From positions 62,001 through 126,000 of the forward strand of contig JAJAGP010001658.1 in assembly GCA_025084515.1 (NCBI GenBank): a stretch of 64,000 nt of DNA, written 5' to 3'. A program made the position numbers and the translations under genes. Within the stretch, counting starts at the first letter, position 1; every line of letters begins with the position of its first letter. The notes under the pieces were generated by a model. It was not told the origin of the DNA and ran no database searches. It worked only from the letters and a program-made list of their open reading frames with translations. This document shows, piece after piece, positions 32,849 to 44,887 of the stretch. Source of the DNA: Ancistrus triradiatus. Lineage: Eukaryota > Chordata > Actinopteri > Siluriformes > Loricariidae.

Positions 32849-34327
32849 TGTCACTGGCCCACTCTGTGGCCCCCGTCCTTGGACATAGGGTCAGCGTTTC
32901 TCCTTTTTTTCAGTTCGGGATGCGCATTTCTGATTACATTACACACGCGTTCCTGTCTAATTATGATCTCATTAGAGTGGCCAGCACCTTGCTCTCTCAG
33001 TTTAAGACACTCCTGAATTCCCTAGCAGGTTGCTGCTGCATTTCTTTGCCTCAAGCCTCGTGGTGTTGCCTAGGGAAAGGTGGGTACGACGATTGGTAGA
33101 TCGCCAGTAATGGGTACGACCGGGAGGTTTCGGCGGTAAGTAGGATTTACTTGATTATCCTATCCTCCGCCTTCCGTCGAGCCCCAAACGTGGCTTCCTC
33201 CGGCTCACTCCGTTAGGCAGTGAGTCCCCCGCACTCTCCCTCACCCTCATCCACCCTCGTCCGTCTCGTTCCCCCCCTCTCCTACGTCGATCGGGGAATT
33301 GGCGCCTCCCCTTTGTTGATCGCGTAATACTGGAGAAGCGCGCCGGCACCATTTTCCCCGTCGCGCTTTCCTCGTTCATCGCGTTTGGAGAATTCCCCCG
33401 CTTTTTGGATTCCCAAGCCGGGATTCCACGCTCTCTCGTTCTCCTCTGTCATGAGAGCGTTCGCCTCCACGCTTACGTCCATCGCTCTCTCTCTCTCTCC
33501 CTCCTGGAGCGAGCTGCACGCTCGGCGCAGCCTGAGTGAGAGAGCGATCGCCTGCTCCTTTGACTTGGAGCTTTATTTATCTGTTTCAGCAGTTTAATGC
33601 GCTGTGGCACGTTTCAGCGCTTATGGGAACTATTTCCCTGTGTCTTAGTTTGTTTATTTATTTATTTTTTTGTTTGTTTATTTATTTAGTTGCATAAGCA
33701 CCCCTTTTTGAGTCCGTTCCTTGAACGACGCTTCAGTTTGTCCTTTATATTATTTCCCAGTCTGGTGTGGCTGTCTTGCCTCCGTGGTAACGGCTTTTCA
33801 GCCAGTTAGTCACTAACACTGCAGCCCGGGGTTTGATCCCTGACGCTTACGTCATCGCTCTCTCTCTCCGTCTATGAGCGAGTTGCACACTCGGCGCAGC
33901 CTGAGTGAGAGAGCGATCGCCTGCTCCTTTGACTTGGGACTTTATTTATCTTTTTCAGCAGTTCAATACGCTGTGGCGCATTTCAGCGCTTTAAGGGAAT
34001 TTTCTCCCTAAGCTTTAGTTTATTTATCACGTTTCATAAGCATCCTTTTTTTGAGTCCGTTCCCTAACGGCGCTTCAGTTTGTCCTTATATAACTCCCTA
34101 GTCTGGTGTGGCTGTCGCGTCTCCGTGGTGACTGCTGTTAAGCCAGTGAGTCACCAACACTGCAGCCTGGGGTTCGATCCTCAGCCGCCCGGGTTGGTTA
34201 GTTTCTTTTCCTTTTCCTTTTGTTCATCTTTTGATTATAAGTACCATCTGGAGCTAACTGCACTTGGGTCCCAAAAAACCCTTATTTCTTTATTTCTAAC
34301 GGTGCGCCCCCTGGGCCCCCCGTGACA
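32849..34327 (+). repeat. LTR-D, 3' long terminal repeat, enlarged
   Basis: 1,479 bp, almost twice the 5' copy. The extra sequence is a tandem block whose two units (from about 33474 and from about 33850) share GAGCGAGCTGCACGCTCGGC-type sequence, GAGAGAGCGATCGCCTGCTC and TTTCAGCGCTT. The outer parts match the 5' LTR. The core start GCTGCTGCATT is kept. Confidence 0.8.
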
Positions 34328-34559
34328 ATTATGCCTTATTATCATGTTTCAGCCTACTACTTAATACATTTCTGAAATTTAAGAGTCTGATACTGAAATG
34401 AAAATGGAGATCTATTGTCACTGGAGGCCTGTATAATAGCACTTCACTAGCCAGTCTGTTAGCTAACTGCTAATGTTGCGTATAATAAAATGCTACTTGA
34501 GTTTCTGTCAACAATGCAAGCTAGTTTACTAACCAAGCTTTTAGCTATCAAGTGACTCC

Positions 34560-34760
34560 AGTGGGTCAATGGAAAGACCCAGCTGATGGAAAAAGAACTA
34601 AGGGTTTGAATCCCTGGATGGAGCATTTACTGAACTCTGTAATGGACTGGGGCCCTGTCCAGGTGTACCTGCCCAGTGTAATCTGGGTCAAGACACCAGA
34701 CCCTTCCCTATAGCTCTGACCAGGATAAGTAGGGTTAAAGTAGGGGTAAAGCATATATAT
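34560..34760 (-). repeat. SINE-like fragment
   Basis: Contains GGGTTTGAATCCCTGG, a B-box-like element in a small palindrome, and CCTGTCCAGGTGTACCTGCC with AGGATAAGTAGG, phrases of an abundant fish repeat. Orientation and limits are uncertain. Confidence 0.4.
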
Positions 34761-34904
34761 GTGATTATGGTGTATTTTGATATATCAGTCTACTACTTCT
34801 AATTCCTGAGATTTAAGTATCTACAAGTGTAATCTACAAATGCCACTAGAGATTCTGTTACCATTGGAAGCAAGTCAGATAGACAGCCTGTTAGTAATCT
34901 GCTA

Positions 34905-35146
34905 ATGTTCATTCATTTGTTAATTTTCATACTCGCTTAATCCAGTTGAGGGCCTAACTGGAAGCACACGTTAAAAGGACTGTGGGACTGTGGTGGCCTA
35001 GTGGTTAAAGTACCAGAAGATCCAGGGTTCAAATCCTCCCTCTGCTAAGCTGCCACAGTTGGGCCCCTGACTAAGGCTCTTATCCCACGATTGCTTGAAC
35101 TGTATCAATTGTAAGTGATTCTGGGTAAGAGCATCTACTAAATGAC

Positions 35147-35191
<45 letters not shown>

Positions 35192-35475
35192 TACATAAAT
35201 GTAAATGTAATAGGCAGGAACCAACCTTAGACAGGGTGTCAATCCATTTCAGGACTCCCACACAGACACATTTACACACACACTGGGACACTTCAGAGAC
35301 AGCAACTGGCCTAACAAGTCTTTGGAATGTGGGAGGAAATGGGAGTATCCAGGAGATACCCACATAGACACAGGGAGAACATGCAAACATCATACAGTCA
35401 GAGAGACACAATAGAGTCCGTGCTGAACCAGGGATCTCTGAAGCTGTGAGGCAACATAACTAACCACTCTGCCAA
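34905..35475 (+). repeat. Dispersed repeat split by a SINE
   Basis: The left part (34905-34983: TTTTCATACTCGCTTAATCCAG) and right part (35211-35475: GACAGGGTGTCAATCC, GTCTTTGGAATGTGGGAGGA, ACACAGGGAGAACATGCAAA, ending near GAGGCAACATAACTAACCAC) are the two halves of one widespread vertebrate repeat, as I recall it. The SINE at 34984-35210 sits between them. Confidence 0.6.
34984..35210 (+). repeat. tRNA-derived SINE, second copy, with (AAT)n
   Basis: Same head as 10060-10250 (GGGACTGTGGTGGCCTAGTGG) with a better B box, GGGTTCAAATCC (35025-35036). The tail CATCTACTAAATGACAT has been expanded by an (AAT)n microsatellite at 35147-35188. Confidence 0.78.
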
Positions 35476-35764
35476 CCCCAGCTAATTTTACCTATTTAAA
35501 TCTGTGATTATGGAATATTTTGATGTTTTACTATTGCCAAATAAATGGCTAAAATATTATTATGCAAACCAAAACATTGATACTGAAATTAATGTAGTTT
35601 ATTAGCAAATAGCTAGCCAGGAGTGGGTAGATAGCATGGGGTTGTAATTTTCATTAATATTGCTTCCGGAACCCTCACTAAGAGAAGTGGAAGGAAGCTG
35701 AGACTGAGATTATAAGATCAGACCAGATTATAAGATCAGACCAAAAATTAGTTACCTGTGACTG
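35476..35764. other. AT-rich intergenic stretch
   Basis: Nothing supported; a short duplicated phrase (TATAAGATCAGACCA) occurs at 35710-35740. Confidence 0.5.
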
Positions 35765-36910
35765 AAACTTACCTAATAGCATGTAATACCTCCATGAGCA
35801 CGATTAACAGCTGTGATTTGATTTGGCATGGACTGGACAAGTTTCTGGATGCAAGCTACATCAGTGTTCAGCCCTTGCATCTTACTTGCTGTTCCCACTA
35901 GTCCCACAGTTTTCCAAGAGGATTCATATCTGGGGATTTTGTGGGCAAGTCCAAATGTGTGACTGCTCCTCAATGTTCATCATGCCAATCAGTCACATTT
36001 GCAGCCCTGTGGAAGCTAGAATCGACATCTTGGAATACATGGATAGGAACATTACGTTCCTTGCTAAGATAATGAGCAAAAAGCAAAACATGGTTGTCCA
36101 GCAGGTCAGTGGAGACATTGTGGTTCAAATTTACTGTCACTTCCACCAAAGGACCCCATTGCTGTTTAACTGAAACACCGCCAGCACATCATAAAACCTC
36201 CTCCAGCTTCAACCACACCTTGCACACAGTCCTCATTGAAGGCTCTTTGAGGTTTCAATAAGCATCTATATCAATAAACAATGACATTTTGCATAATTCA
36301 TATACAGGCAGAAACGAGATTCATCTGACTAAAAAACACGTTTCCAGTCATGTACTATCTTTTCGCCAACCTGTAAACAGTCAACTCAGTGAACAGAAGT
36401 GAGCAAAAACCTCTTGCATGCCACTCTGCTCCATATGTTCATGGTATGCAGTTCCCTGCAGTGTGATCTCTCAGATCTGGTTGTGAAGGACCTGCGTTGA
36501 CTTCTAAAACCAATTTTTTTCTTGAAGCAAAGCAATTTTTATTCACAAGCTGTGAAACAAGCCAGTGTCCCTGCCCATCAGTTTGGACTTTCGGCCACAA
36601 TTCTGACAAGAATTTCCTGCAGACTGGGATTTTTGCCACGGCTAGTGGACTCGTATGACCATACATTTCTGTACACCTGCAAATTCAGCTACTTTTTCAC
36701 ACTATGGCCTATTGTACGCTCAAATGCACTCTTTTTTGACTGCATCTGCTTTGCAACCCCTTTTCCACCCAACGAAAGAGACATTCACTGCACTGTACCA
36801 CCTCAATCTACGAATTTTGTCACACATCCCGCAGGCATTTATAGCCTGGTCATCCTTGTGCAATGCCATCTGCAGGAGCCTGAAAGCACTAACAACTATA
36901 ACAGTCAAGG
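35765..36910 (-). repeat. Probable decayed DNA transposon, Tc1-like
   Basis: The plus strand reads like the complement of a heavily mutated Tc1-type gene (TGATTTGGCATGGACTGGAC, CATCATAAAACCTCCTCCAG, CATCTGACTAAAAAACACG). No intact catalytic motif or terminal repeat could be identified. Open frames here are short and unconserved. Weak call. Confidence 0.35.
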
Positions 36911-38679
36911 TGTGTAATTCTTATGTCCGGGTAGCTTATACTGTTTTGTGTTCAGGTCTAACATCAGCTCTAACAACGGTCTAACATTCTTGTCCACCAC
37001 TGCTGTCATGTGCACTGACCTTTGTAAGGAGAGCTGACATAACTTTACATCTTGCAGTTCCCTGTTGTTATTCAGTATACTGTAAACATCTTGTTGACTA
37101 TTGAAAATGAGTGTGCAGGTGTGCAGCATTTATGACAGTGGCTTTCCAACTGTTATTAAGGAATTTTTCCTGCTAGAAATTCTGATATTTATGCAATTGC
37201 GTTGCCTTCTAGGTAACCCTGGTTAACTAGAACCTACTGAACAGAAAGTGCTCAGAAAGTGCTTTTGTTCAGCTAAAATGTATGTTTAAAAGTCTCTTCT
37301 AAGTTGTCTAAGCTACTATCAAACACTAATTCAAGCAGTGCAGAGAACTCAGTGTCTATTTCACAGTACATGGGTCAAACGTATAGAATGTGGCTACACA
37401 AAATAAATCCTTGTCAAACAGATGGGAAGGTCCTTATCAGGTTCTGATGATCACTGATGCAGCTCTGTGAGTGAAAGGAAACATGGGTACAAATGTATAA
37501 CCGTTAAAAGTTTATGCCTGTGTTCCAGAATTGAGAGTTAGAGACAACCTAAAGGGAGGTGGGTGAAACACAGAGCATCAGCGAAGAACTGTGTTTTTTA
37601 GGTCATCGGAGCCTAGCAGGTGAAGATTTCAATACACTGTGGGTAATACTAGTCATTACTCCTTTGAGTGATATACAGTGGGGACAGAAAGCTAATCTAT
37701 AACAGTAGACAAACAAAATCCAAATACATTACACAAAGTCAGAGATGGACTAGTTTTATTGTGCAACTATCCATGAATAGTGTCCATGAATAGTATGGCC
37801 ACATGAACTCCTTATTATCAATTGATTTTATATGCTGATAATGAAAAACACCTTTTTTCCTACTGTGTACTGTTTTGTAGATACAACATATTATTAAAAT
37901 TTCCCATCATATTTTATACATTCTGTTGCGAGTAAACACTTAAGGCTCAAATATACACCATGACTGCACTTAAGAAAGTCTTTGAGCTCTATTGCCAATG
38001 TAAAATTGAGCAGTCATGTTTTTATGCAACATGTGCAATCAACCCAAGAGTTTGGATCAAAGGTTGATCACTTTGAAAGGAGACTGTTACTTCTTTGTGA
38101 CCACTGTCTGGCTTCTCTACTAAAAATAAGATATATTTGCCGGGAGACCATTCAGCCGGGAGACCAGTGCCACATGATGTTATTTTGCCAGCCCTGAAGC
38201 CACCAGAGACATGGAGCCTAGATGAGACAGATGAAGATGCCACAATGAATGAACCAGATATGGAAAAAGACATTGATCCAGTTGCTGATGTTGTATCGTT
38301 ATAACACAGCCAGAAATAAAAAACCTGATCAAGGACTATGATTTGTCAAGTGCTAAATCAGATTACTTCAGTAATTTCATTAAATTCCTAAGTGACAGCA
38401 AATCTGAAATTATTTTTGTGTTCAGCTTTGGCATTGTCTATCAGACATTTTTTTCAAGAAGCAAAACTTTTCTCCAGTTTAGCCTATATGACTCTCACAG
38501 AGCACTGTTTAAAATGACTATTATTTTCTTTTATTATTGTTTAAAATTTGTTAATTCACTTGTGACTCTCCTTTTATGGAGAATCAAAATGGGGCAAAAT
38601 GTGCCTGCAATAACATTCACAAGAAGACAATTCTGCTTTGATTTTTTACATGAGAAGTAGCTTATGACACCTAGGTGTA
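36911..38679. other. AT-rich intergenic stretch
   Basis: No supported gene. TATACAGTGGGGACAGAAAG at 37673 could be the tip of a Tc1-type element, without a partner end. Confidence 0.45.
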
Positions 38680-38682
38680 AAC

Positions 38683-39115
38683 AGTATACAGTGTGGCTTG
38701 AAAATATGTGAAGCCTTTAGAATTGTCTATATTTTTGCATGCATATGATCTAAAACATCATCAGATTTTCAATCAAATTCTAAAAGTTGATAAAGAGAAC
38801 AAAATTAAAGTGCCAAATGAGGCAAAATATTATACTTACAGTTATTTGTAAAGGAAAATGATCTGTCAGTGGTAAAAATATGTGAATCTTTGCTTTGCTG
38901 GTGTGGTCTGCATTATTTGTTTAGCAATAACTGCAGCTAAATGTATATGGTAACTGTTGATCAGTCCTGCACATCAGATTGGAGGAATATTAGCCCATTC
39001 CTCCACACAGAACAGCTTTAAATCTGGGATGTTTGTGAGTTTCCTCACACAAATAACTCGGTTCAGGTCATTCCACACCATTCTATTGGATTAAGATCAG
39101 GATTTGGCCAAAACA
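38683..39115 (-). repeat. Tc1-like fragment, family 4
   Basis: Begins CAGTGTGGCTTGAAAATATGTGAA, a diverged version of the end of the MITE at 39577-40522. It runs through decayed complementary transposase-like sequence (CATTCTATTGGATTAAGATC, the complement of the DLNPIE region). Truncated; no open frame. Confidence 0.55.
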
Positions 39116-39574
39116 TTAACTTTAACTAACAAACACAACAAGCACACAAATACTTCCACAGGTCGTCAGTCTAAGCTAACTGGTTGGTGACACAACTGGT
39201 TCAAATATTTTGTTCTCATTGCCAAATTATTTAAATATAGTGAAATGTTTGTGGACACCCAAAGATTACATAGAAAAACATGGCTTTTAGGAACGCTGCA
39301 CTATTAGGACCCTGCAGTGGACGGACATACCATCCATGCGTTCTCCGGTAATGGGTTCCGGAGCATCTGCAGGCCTAACTACAAAATGTGGGTTAAAACA
39401 GGGAAGAAACCTAACAAAAAGAACAAAAAGGATCAGTATTAGTACTGATTTGTTATTTATTTGCTGCCCCAAGACAGAACACTCAATAGGAGATGTGTCC
39501 ACAGACCTTTGGGAAAATAGTGTACCATTTTCCTTTTGTGCTGCATCGACTACCACCGGTAAGTTCAATTTATT
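39116..39574. other. Intergenic stretch
   Basis: Short frames only, no recognised feature. Confidence 0.45.
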
Positions 39575-39576
39575 TA

Positions 39577-40522
39577 CAGTGGCGCTTGAAAGTTTGTGAA
39601 CCCTTTAGAATTTTCTAGATTTCTGCATAAATATGACCTAAAACATGATCAGATTTTCACACTGTCACGATCCGCTGCCAGAACTTGGCATTTCCACCCA
39701 TGGGCGATTCGGACTATATCGGCCACATTCCCTTGCAGTAGCAAGTTGGCCGCGGGTTCACCTGAACCTCGTTGTTTTGATTACTGGCCTACCACATACA
39801 GCCTGGCGGAGACTTTTATAAGCTGGATTACCTTTGCTGCTGTGGTCCCGTCTGCTGAATTACCTGTGCTGCTGCAGTCCCGTCCGCTGGATTACCTGTA
39901 CTGTTGCGGTCCCTTCCACTGGATTACCTGTGCTGTTGTGGTCCCGTCCGTTGGATTACCTGTGCTGTTGCAGTCCCGTCCACTGTATTACTCTCTGTTG
40001 CGGTCTCATCCACTGGATTACCTGTGCTGTTGCGTTTTTGGACTGTTGCGTCTCTAGACTGCTGCGTCCCCAGACTCTCATGTTTGCGGCACTGTCTGGT
40101 GCGTCCTGTTTTGCGGCTCCGTCCACTTCTTCCATTTTGTCCGTCGTTAGCCTAGCCTCTCGCTAGCCCCTGTAGCCTTACCCTAGCTCTTCTTAGCGTC
40201 GGGTTGTTACCTTGTGTTTAGTTTGCTGTGTTTCCCTTTGTTTAAAATTTCTTCAAGCCGGTGTTCAGGACTGATCAACAGTTACAGGAAACGTTTAGTT
40301 ACATTGCACACCAGATACTGAAATCGAAGGTTCACATCCTTTTGCCACTCACTAATATGTAATATTGGATAATTTTCCTCAATAATTAAGTGAACAAGTA
40401 TAATATGTTTGTCTCATTTGTTTAACTGGGTTCTGTTTATCTATTTTCAGGACTGTTTTAGGTCATATTTATGCAGAAATATAAAAAATTCTAAAGGGTT
40501 CACAAACTTTCAAGCACCACTG
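39577..40522. mobile_element. Tc1-derived non-autonomous element with complete ends
   Basis: Inverted repeats of about 70 bp: left starts CAGTGGCGCTTGAAAGTTTG, right ends CAAACTTTCAAGCACCACTG. TA duplications lie at 39575-39576 and 40523-40524. No transposase. A foreign GC-richer block (39663 to about 40262) is inserted about 85 bp in. Without it the element would be about 350 bp. Confidence 0.85.
39663..40262 (+). mobile_element. LTR-like fragment with 33-bp tandem repeats
   Basis: Begins TGTCACGATCCG, like the gypsy LTR starts elsewhere in the window, and has TTTTATAAGC at about 39815. It then holds about seven diverged copies of a unit containing CTGGATTACCTGTGCTGTTG and CAGTCCCGTCC (39828-40038), and later GTTAGCCTAGCC-type sequence also seen in solo LTR S1. 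No TG...CA partner end, so it is truncated on the right. Confidence 0.5.
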
Positions 40523-40524
40523 TA

Positions 40525-41584
40525 TATGGAACTTTTAACAATAGATACTGTCAAGCAGCAGGATTCTGAGACTCAAGATCACAAATGAGCAAGCAGGGGC
40601 TAAAGTGGTAAGAAAAAAACTCCCTGAAACTCAAATGGGGAACATATCATAAAGATTTAATTAGATTTAATTAGAAAAAACAGATAAAGAAAAAAGAGAT
40701 TAGAAAGAAAATCAAACATTAATTGTATATGAGAAGCATCATTATACTGTGCACAAGATCTGAGGCTTTTTAAAACATTACAGAAACACATGACTAATTT
40801 CAAACTGTAAAACTGATTTGCTTTGCTTGTGTGTAACACTTCCCCAAAATAGATGTTTTCACTTCTGCAGCACATGCTGTACTACTCACATGTCTATAAT
40901 CACAATTTCATTAAACTCTGTGTGTGAATTACCTGTGTAGGAACAGTACAGATATGAATAAAGGCAGGTATGAATGGAGTGCGTTGCTCACGTGATTCAG
41001 AAAAATAGGACATGCAACGTTACAAAGGAAGAACTGAAAGGAGGATTGTTTCCACAGTAACCATGTTTTGCTCACTCACGTTCCTTTTACAGTTGACAGA
41101 GTTGAATAGAGTTGACAAAGTAAAATGACCTTCAAGTCCAAGATAAGGATTTTAAGTTGAGCTTCCAGAGGCACAAAACTCCTGTTGCTGTGTAATGCAT
41201 AAATGCATATTTTGACCACCTACTCTCTTCATACTGAATTAGGTGTAATTAACGTGGACAACAATTTCATCATGTTTTTCTGTATTGATGAAAAACAACA
41301 ACAATTAAACCTGTTTATCTGAAATTCTGTTACATTGGAAGTCTAAGATTAGACATTTGATTCTGTTATAAAACACAAACTGAGTGATCAGACGGCACCC
41401 CATGGACATCCAGGCTTGAGTCTGGCATCACGCAGGCATGACTGACTGATCATCCCCTACTGTGACTGCTTTCCAACCCTGAAGCGGACTACCCAGGAAT
41501 TCATTGGGTCCAGGCAGAAGCGCCCCCTAGACGAGACACCAGTTCATAGTAAGGTCCGGCAAATGGGGTACTGTTGCAGCGCAG
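40525..41584. other. Intergenic stretch
   Basis: No supported gene. 41395-41560 is less AT-rich and may be a repeat I do not recognise. Confidence 0.45.
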
Positions 41585-41592
41585 CAGTGACA

Positions 41593-41983
41593 TTGGGGTG
41601 GGCGATATGGTACAGATATTACATCAGAAAATTTAAAGACATTTTCACGATACACAATATTTATCATGATACATGTGATTGCAGACAAAAATGCATCAGT
41701 AGCAACAGATAAAAAAAACCCTCTTTTTCAAATATCTATGCTATTATATTCAAATAATATGTGTAATTCTACTACTATCTGTAGTAAAGTGATTTTTATT
41801 CAAAATGTGCTGCACTTTATCCAATTACAAAGGAGTATTCACAATCTTTATAGTGAAACATGCAGTTTCTCAATAAGCAATAAGCACTCGTGATATCCTC
41901 GATATCCTCAGAAAAGCATATCATCTATCACCATAGCAAAATTTATCACGACACAATAAAATATTGTCATATTGCTCACCCCT
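41593..41983. mobile_element. hAT-like MITE
   Basis: The left end GGGGTGGGCGATATGG and right end CATATTGCTCACCCC are inverted. The flanks CAGTGACA (41585-41592) and CTGTGACA (41984-41991) match at seven of eight bases, fitting the 8-bp duplication of hAT elements. The interior is AT-rich with repeated GATA/TATC phrases and no gene. Confidence 0.65.
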
Positions 41984-42200
41984 CTGTGACACTACGTAAA
42001 GGTCAGAAGGCACTTCTGGGTCTCAAATCTGGGTTTCCGCTGTGGTGAACTAGTGAATTGCAGTTGCTTCACCAGAGTGCATCTAATTGATTAATAAAGA
42101 TGGCAAATAATGGTTGTTTGAATTGCAAGTGAATCAGACACAAACAGGTAAATATTTTACTAATTTCAAACTGAACAGTCTAGAGATTCATGGCACTATA

Positions 42201-43195
42201 CACTCATCGGCTACTCTATTTTGTACACCTTGCTAGTATTGGGTTGGACCCCCTTCAGAACTGCCTTCATTCTTCATGGCATAGTATCATAAAGGCACTA
42301 GAAACATTCCTCAAACATTTTGGTCCATATTGACATGACAGCATCACACAGTTGATTTTTCTGCTGCTCTACTGGATTGAGATCTGGTGACTGTGGAGGC
42401 CATTTGAGGACAGTGAACTCATTGTCATGTTCAAGAAGCCGGTTTCTGATGATTTGAGCTTTGAGACATTGTGTGTCATCCTACTAAAAATAGCCATCAG
42501 AAGATATGGTCATAAAGAGATGCACATGGTTAGCAACAATACTCAGGGAGTCTGTGGTGTTCAAACAATGCTCAGTTGGTATTAAGGGGCCCAAAGTGTG
42601 CCAAGATATCCTCGACACCATTACACCACCACCAGCCTGAACCACTGATGCCCAGTATGATGGATCCATGCTTTAATGTTGTTTACGCCAAATTCTGAAG
42701 GCATCATCCGAATGTTGCAGGAAAACTCGAGACTCATCAGACCAGGCAACGTTTTCCAGTCTTCTATTGTCCAATTTTGGTGAGCCTGTGTAAACTGTAG
42801 GCTCAGTTGCCTGTTCTTAGCTGACAGGAGTGGCACCCAGTGTGCTCTTCTGCTGTTCAGCCCACCTGCTTCAAGGTTTGACGTGTTGTGCATTCAAAGA
42901 TTCTCTTCTTCATGCCTGTAATGAGTAATTATTTGAGTTACTGTTCCCTTTCAATCAGTGCAAATCAGTCTGGTCATTCTTCTCTGACCTCTGGCATCAA
43001 CAAGCCATTTTCCCCTGGAAACGGTCACTGATTGGATATTTTCTTTTTTTTGGACCATTCTTGGTAACCTCTAGAGATGGTTGTGCATGAAAATCCCAGT
43101 AGATCCTCAGTTTCTGAAATAATTAGACCAGTCTGTATAGTACCAACCACCATGCCATGATCAAATTCAATTAAATCACCTTGCACTCTGATAAT
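42201..43195 (-). mobile_element. Tc1/mariner element, family 5, 5'-truncated
   Basis: The plus strand starts after TA with CACTCATCGGCTACTCTATT, the end of a widespread fish Tc1 family. It continues as the complement of its transposase (TTGGATTGAGATCTGG encodes the DLNPI region; CATCAGACCAGGCAACG the first catalytic region). The best open piece, on the minus strand (42621-42893), includes ENLEAGG-like and SAKNRQLSLQFTQAHQNW. It decays toward 43195 and the other end is missing. Confidence 0.7.
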
Positions 43196-43574
43196 GTAAA
43201 TCAAGACTGCTCAAAGTCAGTCTTATTCAGAGATTGGACTTGAGTCACACTTAAGTCATTCAAATAGTCATTCAGACTCTACTTGAGAGGCCCTCAAATG
43301 ACTTCGGGACTTGTGAACAATCTTTCTTTCCACCCACCACCTGTGTGCGCTTCTGCCTCAGGGTTGCCAGTTTCACTACTGATGATGAAACAATTTTGAC
43401 TGAGATGGCCAGCCAAAGGCCTAGTGGGCTATCACTGATATAATTACTGGCCAGTTCGTTATAGGAAACGCCATTACCTTAATTTTCTGTTTGTTGTCTT
43501 TAGACATAAAATAAAAATGCAAAATGTCAATTTACAGTTTTTTTAAATAATGCTAAATAAATTCATATATATAA

Positions 43575-44850
43575 TGCATTCAGAAATCTTCAGACTCTTT
43601 CACTTTTTTCACATTTTGTTACGTTGTGGCTTTTCCCCATCATTCTCAATACCCCAAAATGACAAAGTGAATAGAGAGTTTTTAATGAAAATGAAATGGA
43701 AATATATTTCACTGACATAAGTATTCAGACCCTTTCTCAGTACTTAATTGAAGCCCCTTTGGCAGCGTTTACAGTCTTCAGTCTTCTTCAGTATGATCCC
43801 ACAAGGTTTGCGCACCTGGATTTAGGGATTTTATGCCATTCTCTTGGATGGGGAAAGTCGGTGGACAGTCATTTTCAGGTCTCTCCAGAGATGTTTGATT
43901 GGGTTCAAGTCAGCTCAAGAGCTCTGGCTGGGCCACTCAAGAATGTTCACAGAGTGTTCCCTAAGACACTCCTGTGTTGTCCTGGCTGTGTGCTTAGGGT
44001 CATTGTCTTGTTGGAAGGTGAACCTTCAGCTCAGTCTGAGGTCCTGAGAGCTCTGGATCAGGTTTTTATTAAGAATATCTTTGTACTTTGGGAGTGGTTA
44101 CCTCTTGACTTGTTGCTTAGATTTAAGGCCAAAATGTCCAATCTTGGTTTCATCAGCAGACAGAGGATCTTGTTTCTCACTGTCTGAGACTCCTTTAGGT
44201 GTTTTTTTTTTTTTTTTTTTTTTTGCTAATTCCACACAGGCTTTCATGTGTCTTTCACTGAGGAGAGGCTTCTGTCTGGTCACTTTACCATAAAGCCCAA
44301 ATTGGTGAAATGCTGCAATCATACTTGACCTTCTGGAAGTTTCTCCCATCTGAACACAGGATCTTTGGAGCTCAGTCAGAGTGATCATTGGGTTCTTGGT
44401 CACCTTTCTTACTAAGGCACTTCTCCCCTGATTACTTAGTTTGTTGGGGCAGCCAGCTGTAGGAAGAGTACTCGTTGTTCCAAACTTCTTCCATTTAAGA
44501 ATTATGGAGGTCATTGTGCTCTTGTGAACCTTCAGTGCAGCAAGATTTTTGTAGCCTTCTCCAGATCTGTGCTTCCACACAATCCTGTCTCTGAGCTCTA
44601 CAGGCAGTTCTTTCCTACACATGGCTTGGATTTTACTCTGATATGAATTGTTAGTTATGAGGCTTTATATAGACAGCTGTGTGTCTTTCCAAATCATGTC
44701 CAATCAACTGAATTTTCCACAGGTGAACTCCAATCAAGGTGTAGAAACATCTCAACGATGATCAAGAGAAATGTGAGACCCCCAGAGCTAAGTTTCAAGT
44801 GTCATAGTAATAGGTCTGAATACTTATGTCCAAGGAAAATTTTAACTTTT
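43575..44850 (-). mobile_element. Tc1/mariner element, family 6
   Basis: The left end (TTCAGAAATCTTCAGACTC) and right end (GGTCTGAATACTTATGTCC) carry the inverted phrase around CTGAATACTT that bounds this family. The transposase is on the minus strand. Internal sequence near the catalytic region is rearranged (the phrase CAGTCTTCAGTCTTC is duplicated) and a 23-base T-run (44200-44223) has grown inside the gene. Confidence 0.75.
44098..44622 (-). pseudogene. Tc1-type transposase, N-terminal half
   Basis: Open frame from the ATG at 44622: MCRKELPVELRDRIVWKHRS, a helix-turn-helix (GYKNLAALKVHKSTMTSIIL), then the second DNA-binding part (RSALVRKVTKNPMITLTELQ). Near the end is the first catalytic region (LSADETKIGHFG). 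A lysine run encoded by the poly-T tract separates them and is not conserved in the family. The second aspartate and glutamate would lie at 43780-44097 but only decayed sequence is found. Non-functional. Confidence 0.75.
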
Positions 44851-44887
44851 CCTTTTTAATAAATTTGCAAAAATGTATATATAGTGG

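Larger units (their letters stand above)
30255..34327 (+). mobile_element. LTR-D: non-autonomous LTR element with coding minisatellite
   Basis: Bounded by LTRs 30255-31023 and 32849-34327, both TGTCAC... to ...CCCCCCGTGACA. The 5-bp duplication ATTAT lies at 30250-30254 and 34328-34332. A poly-G tract precedes the 3' LTR (32833-32844), the polypurine tract. The internal region (1.8 kb) has a short gag-like start and an 81-bp tandem repeat but no protease, reverse transcriptase or integrase. The LTR and internal start are related to LTR-E. It must rely on enzymes supplied in trans. Confidence 0.85.

Noticed and set aside
35823..36984. Possible host exons in open frames of 110-131 codons
   Set aside because: No conserved motif, no splice-site pattern that I could support, and the opposite strand looks like a decayed Tc1-type element.
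38343..38660. Membrane-protein-like open frame, plus strand
   Set aside because: Hydrophobic composition follows from AT-rich sequence; no homologous pattern or supporting signals.
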